From positions 248,001 to 312,000 of the forward strand of contig JAFCMP010000539.1 in assembly GCA_017506865.1 (NCBI GenBank): a stretch of DNA of 64,000 nt. Reading direction: 5' to 3'. Within the stretch, counting starts at the first letter, position 1. Every line of letters starts with the position of its first letter. Shown one piece after another: positions 63,772 to 64,000 of this stretch. The position numbers and the translations under genes were made by a program. A model generated the notes under the pieces. It had not been told where the DNA came from. It did not search any database and saw only the letters and a program-made list of their open reading frames with translations. Source of the stretch: Tribonema minus. Lineage: Eukaryota > Sar > Xanthophyceae > Tribonematales > Tribonemataceae.

Positions 63772-64000
63772 CTGCAGAGGACAGGGGGTAGGTATCAGTA
63801 AGGGTATGTGAAGTATTGGTTGGTCCGAACTTCAAGCTCAGAGGTGGTGCAGAGGTGAGTGTACGCGGCATATGTTGCAGCCATATCTTTACATCTGCCC
63901 CACGGGGGGGGTGCAGATGGCCGCAATTGACTCACCAGACCATGTTCTGAAGCAAGCCGCTGCCGATCAAGTACTGCAGTACCTGCCCCAGATTACATAT

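Noticed and set aside
1..64000. tRNA, rRNA or other RNA genes
   Set aside because: I saw no cloverleaf with conserved A and B boxes and no ribosomal core sequence. This was by eye only; a tRNA or covariance-model scan would settle it.

Overview
The window is nuclear DNA of a eukaryote, most likely a single-celled or filamentous alga. Genes are split by many GT-AG introns, coding exons are GC-rich, C-runs often precede 3' splice sites, and TTAGGG/CCCTAA telomere-type repeats are scattered through introns. A nitrate transporter of the NNP/NRT2 family, a mitochondrial CDP-diacylglycerol synthase (TAM41) and a PP2A leucine carboxyl methyltransferase (LCMT1) are recognisable. I cannot name the species; a heterokont or haptophyte alga would fit, but that is a guess.

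Layout. 594-3083 (+): three 3' exons of a nitrate transporter. 5565-6629 (-): a single-exon protein with an Arg/Gly/Cys-rich tail. 7490-13897 (-): TAM41 in five exons. 14200-18675 (+): LCMT1 in four exons, divergent from TAM41 across only ~300 bp. 18676-28469: gene-poor, containing a decayed tandem copy (about 19.4-21.5 kb) of the 27.3-29.6 kb region and AT-rich DNA with one candidate exon. 28470-63771 (-), and on beyond the window: a very large gene whose exons form a strictly repeated three-exon module (45-nt microexon A, ~116-nt exon C, ~118-nt exon B). It encodes at least eleven tandem domains resembling the chitobiase/beta-hexosaminidase C-terminal fold. My 37-exon model sums to 3777 nt, exactly 1259 codons including the stop.

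Two copies of one non-LTR retrotransposon (R2-type restriction-like endonuclease class) sit antisense in introns of the large gene (32083-36279 and 48197-50595). Each has a 10-bp target duplication and a 5' truncation. The first copy was later broken by a 730-bp hAT-type element (35201-35930) with 12-bp inverted termini and an 8-bp target duplication.

The most unusual signal runs through every intron-containing gene here. Exon ends with their splice sites are repeated as diverged tandem 'echoes' inside the adjacent intron, from one or two copies up to about nine (LCMT1 intron 3). They occur on both donor and acceptor sides. This suggests an ongoing process of tandem duplication at exon-intron boundaries that lengthens introns and may create alternative exons.
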